Origin: Novosphingobium clariflavum
GTDB lineage: Bacteria > Pseudomonadota > Alphaproteobacteria > Sphingomonadales > Sphingomonadaceae
Length of the DNA stretch: 64,000 nucleotides
Assembly (NCBI RefSeq): GCF_026420865.1
Contig: NZ_JAPCWC010000017.1
Coordinates: 1-64,000 of the forward strand
Reading direction: 5' to 3'
The translations under genes were made by a program, and so were the position numbers. How positions within the stretch are numbered: the stretch's first letter is position 1; the number at the start of each line of letters is the position of its first letter. This document shows positions 61,920-64,000 of the stretch, piece after piece. Under the pieces are notes generated by a model. That model made no database searches, had not been told where the DNA came from, and was given only the letters and a program-made list of their open reading frames with translations.

Positions 61920-62636
61920 ATGCGACCTTCCGGCCGTACGCCCGACGAGATGCGCGCCATCGACATCCAGACCGGTTTCACCAAGCACGCCGAAGGTTCG
62001 GTGCTGATTTCCTTCGGTGATACGCGTGTGCTGGTCACCGCCTCGGTAGAGGAAAAGGTCCCGCCGTTCCTTCGCGGCAAGGGCGAAGGCTGGGTAACGG
62101 CTGAATACTCGATGCTGCCCCGCGCCACCCACACCCGCGGCAGCCGTGAAGCGGCCAAGGGCAAGCAGTCCGGCCGCACGCAGGAAATCCAGCGCCTGAT
62201 CGGCCGCTCGCTGCGTACCGTGGTCGACATGAAGAAGCTCGGCGAGCGCCAGATCGTGCTCGACTGCGACGTGCTTCAGGCCGATGGCGGCACCCGCACC
62301 GCCTCGATCTCGGGCGCATGGGTTGCCCTGCGCCTTGCCGTCGACAAGCTGATGGCGGAAGGCAAGATCAAGGAAGACCCGATCACCGGCCGCGTCGCTG
62401 CGATCTCCTGCGGCATCTGCGAAGGCACCCCGGTGCTCGACCTCGACTATATCGAAGACAGCTCGGCCGATGCCGATGCCAACTTCGTGCTGATCGAAGG
62501 CGGCAAGATCGCCGAAGCGCAGGCCACTGCCGAAGGCGCGACCTACGACGAGGAAGGCCTGCTGCGCCTGCTGCGCCTCGCCCGTATCGGCTGCGAGCGC
62601 ATCTTCGCCGAACAGGCCAAGGCGGTCGGCCGCTAA
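61920..62636 (+). CDS. rph: Ribonuclease PH
   Basis: This 238-residue phosphorolytic 3'-exoribonuclease trims tRNA 3' ends. Family motifs seen: RPSGRTPDEMRAIDIQTGFT, GWVTAEYSMLPRATHTR, GRTQEIQRLIGRSLR (phosphate site) and DCDVLQADGGTRTASI. ATG 61920 has AGAGGAA upstream. It is divergent from hrcA. Confidence 0.97.
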   Translation: MRPSGRTPDEMRAIDIQTGFTKHAEGSVLISFGDTRVLVTASVEEKVPPFLRGKGEGWVTAEYSMLPRATHTRGSREAAKGKQSGRTQEIQRLIGRSLRTVVDMKKLGERQIVLDCDVLQADGGTRTASISGAWVALRLAVDKLMAEGKIKEDPITGRVAAISCGICEGTPVLDLDYIEDSSADADANFVLIEGGKIAEAQATAEGATYDEEGLLRLLRLARIGCERIFAEQAKAVGR

Positions 62637-62658
62637 GGCCCTTTCGCAAGCCTCCCGG

Positions 62659-62686
62659 TGCCGTCCTCGCCATGGCGGGGGCGGCA
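62659..62686. terminator. GC-rich hairpin between rph and rdgB
   Basis: Arms of 13 bases pair with two G-T wobbles around a minimal loop. There is no T-run. It may attenuate readthrough or protect the rph 3' end, and it would bury the alternative rdgB start at 62686. Confidence 0.4.
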
Positions 62687-62709
62687 TGCTCCATTCGAAA
62701 AGCAACCGC

Positions 62710-63339
62710 ATGACCCGCAAGCTTGGTAACACCCGCCTCGTCATCGCCACGCACAATGCGGGCAAGCTGAAGGAAATCTCGGCCCTGCTGGCCCCGTTCG
62801 GCATCGACTGCGTGTCGGCCGGCGAACTTGGCCTGCCCGAGCCCGAAGAGACCGGCACGACCTTTGTCGAGAACGCCCTGCTCAAGGCCCATGCCGCCGC
62901 CAGGGCCGCCAACCTGCCGGCCCTGGCCGACGACAGCGGCCTTTCGGTAGTCGCGCTGGACGGACGCCCCGGTGTCTACACGGCGGACTGGGCCGAGCGG
63001 CAATGGTTCGAGGGCGCCAAAGGCCGTGACTGGTTCATGGCGATGGGCAAGGTCGAAGGCCTGCTGTGCGAACAGGGCGAGGACGTGGACCGGTCCTGCT
63101 GGTTCTCCTGCGTCCTCGCCATCGCCTGGCCGGACGGCGAGGAAGCCGTCTACGAAGGCCGCGTCAACGGAGCATTCTCGTGGCCGCCGCGCGGCAAGAT
63201 GGGCTTCGGCTACGACCCCGTCTTCGTGCCCCAGGGCCGCGACGTGACTTTCGCCCAGCTCGATCCCGAGGAAAAGCACAAGATCAGCCACCGCGCCGAC
63301 GCCTTCGCCAAGCTGGTCGCGGAGCAGTTCGCAGGCTAA
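62710..63339 (+). CDS. rdgB: Non-canonical purine NTP pyrophosphatase (RdgB/HAM1)
   Basis: This 209-residue house-cleaning enzyme hydrolyses dITP/XTP. Motifs are VIATHNAGKLKEI (substrate loop), TFVENALLKAHAAA, LADDSGLSV and the C-terminal KHKISHRADAF. ATG 62710 is preferred to ATG 62686, which lies in the hairpin. Neither has a clear ribosome site. Confidence 0.95.
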   Translation: MTRKLGNTRLVIATHNAGKLKEISALLAPFGIDCVSAGELGLPEPEETGTTFVENALLKAHAAARAANLPALADDSGLSVVALDGRPGVYTADWAERQWFEGAKGRDWFMAMGKVEGLLCEQGEDVDRSCWFSCVLAIAWPDGEEAVYEGRVNGAFSWPPRGKMGFGYDPVFVPQGRDVTFAQLDPEEKHKISHRADAFAKLVAEQFAG

Positions 63340-63347
63340 TCTGCCCC

Positions 63348-64000
63348 ATGGCCCGCGCACTCTACATTCACTGGCCGTTCTGCCTCGCAAAGTGCCCCTA
63401 TTGCGACTTCAACAGCCATGTCCGCGAGCGGGTCGAGCATGATCGCTGGCAGGCCGGCCTGCTGGCGGACATGCGCCGCGAACACGAAGTGGCAGGCGGC
63501 GAACCGCTGTCGTCGATCTTTTTCGGCGGCGGCACGCCGTCGCTGATGCCCCCTGCCCTTGTCGCACGGCTGCTCGATGAAGCGCAGAAACTCTGGGGTT
63601 TCGCCGAGGACATCGAGATCACGCTGGAGGGCAATCCCTCTTCCGTGGAGGCGGCCAATTATGCCGCACTGGCCGACGCCGGCGTCAACCGCGTGTCGCT
63701 GGGCCTGCAGGCGCTCGACAACGAAACGCTGCGCTTCCTTGGCCGACTTCATGACGCTTCAGAGGGGTTGAAAGCGCTTGAGGTGGCACAGAAGCGGTTC
63801 TCACGCGTCAGTTTCGACCTGATCTACGCCCGCCCGGGCCAGAGCCTCGAGGCCTGGCAGCGCGAGCTGGCCCATGCCCTGTCCTACGGCACCGGACACC
63901 TCTCGCTCTACCAGCTGACCATCGAGCCGGGCACCAAGTTCGCCACCATGGTACGCCAGCACGAGTTCGCCCCGCTGGACGAGGATGCCTGCGCCGACAT
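63348..64000 (+). CDS. hemW: HemW-like radical SAM protein (3' end outside window)
   Basis: At least 217 codons are open from ATG 63348, 8 bases after rdgB. The radical SAM cluster motif is CLAKCPYC, followed by DFNSH, FFGGGTPSLM, EGNPSS, RVSLGLQ and YQLTIEPGT. HemW transfers heme; older annotation calls it oxygen-independent coproporphyrinogen oxidase. The motif CxxxCxxC and the following DFNSH favour HemW over HemN. Confidence 0.93.
   Translation, partial: MARALYIHWPFCLAKCPYCDFNSHVRERVEHDRWQAGLLADMRREHEVAGGEPLSSIFFGGGTPSLMPPALVARLLDEAQKLWGFAEDIEITLEGNPSSVEAANYAALADAGVNRVSLGLQALDNETLRFLGRLHDASEGLKALEVAQKRFSRVSFDLIYARPGQSLEAWQRELAHALSYGTGHLSLYQLTIEPGTKFATMVRQHEFAPLDEDACAD

Overview
The window reads as chromosomal DNA of a high-GC alphaproteobacterium of the Sphingomonadales, most likely a Novosphingobium or Sphingobium-like organism. 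This rests on protein style (DcaP-type porin, PhaR, SufU-like protein without its full ligand set, radA-cvpA order, eukaryote/archaea-type prolyl-tRNA synthetase, hrcA-grpE divergent from rph). No database search was possible. No rRNA, tRNA or CRISPR array was seen. Both ends cut a gene: ligD at the left and hemW at the right.

Bases 1-26000 look like an accessory, stress-and-metal region. It holds a bacterial NHEJ operon on the minus strand (ku, an MgtC-family membrane gene, ligD), a periplasmic aldehyde oxidoreductase operon (paoABC plus a cupin), a hemerythrin with a histone-H1-like tail, a small membrane protein and a topoisomerase IB. These are followed by a CPBP intramembrane protease with an in-frame amber near its apparent original start, a 264-bp TIR element resembling a MITE, and a complete czcCBA-type efflux operon. 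That operon is followed by the 3' stump of a CDF transporter and a P1B ATPase. An acyltransferase, a DeoR regulator with an MFS permease and a broken IS3-family remnant close the region. GGGAACC boxes lie on the correct strand before ku, the small gene ahead of hemerythrin, and topIB, suggesting EcfG (general stress) control.

Bases 26000-36400 form an acetate-use block. A hybrid kinase fused to a sodium:solute symporter domain (CrbS type) faces its LuxR-type regulator (CrbR type), which lies directly downstream of acs. Divergent from acs are a DcaP-like porin, an MHS-family permease, a GNAT acetyltransferase and a PilZ protein.

Bases 36400-64000 are mostly core genes. They include pyruvate dehydrogenase E2 and Lpd with a YciA-type thioesterase between them, a universal stress protein, RNase R, a TauE exporter, an M28 peptidase, a DUF805 protein, ProRS and PhaR. 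Next comes a radA-cvpA-scaffold-MHS-alr run, then a large patatin. The heat-shock genes dnaK-dnaJ and hrcA-grpE are separated by a PCu(A)C copper lipoprotein, a small HExxH protein and a glycine-zipper lipoprotein. The window ends with rph, rdgB and hemW. RpoH-like promoters are visible before dnaK and hrcA.

The least ordinary signals are: the MgtC gene translationally coupled inside the NHEJ operon with GGGAACC boxes nearby; two MHS permeases sharing an inserted domain with a cysteine pair; the thioesterase inside the PDH gene run; a nested hairpin in the tauE leader; and the decayed CPBP, CDF and IS features.
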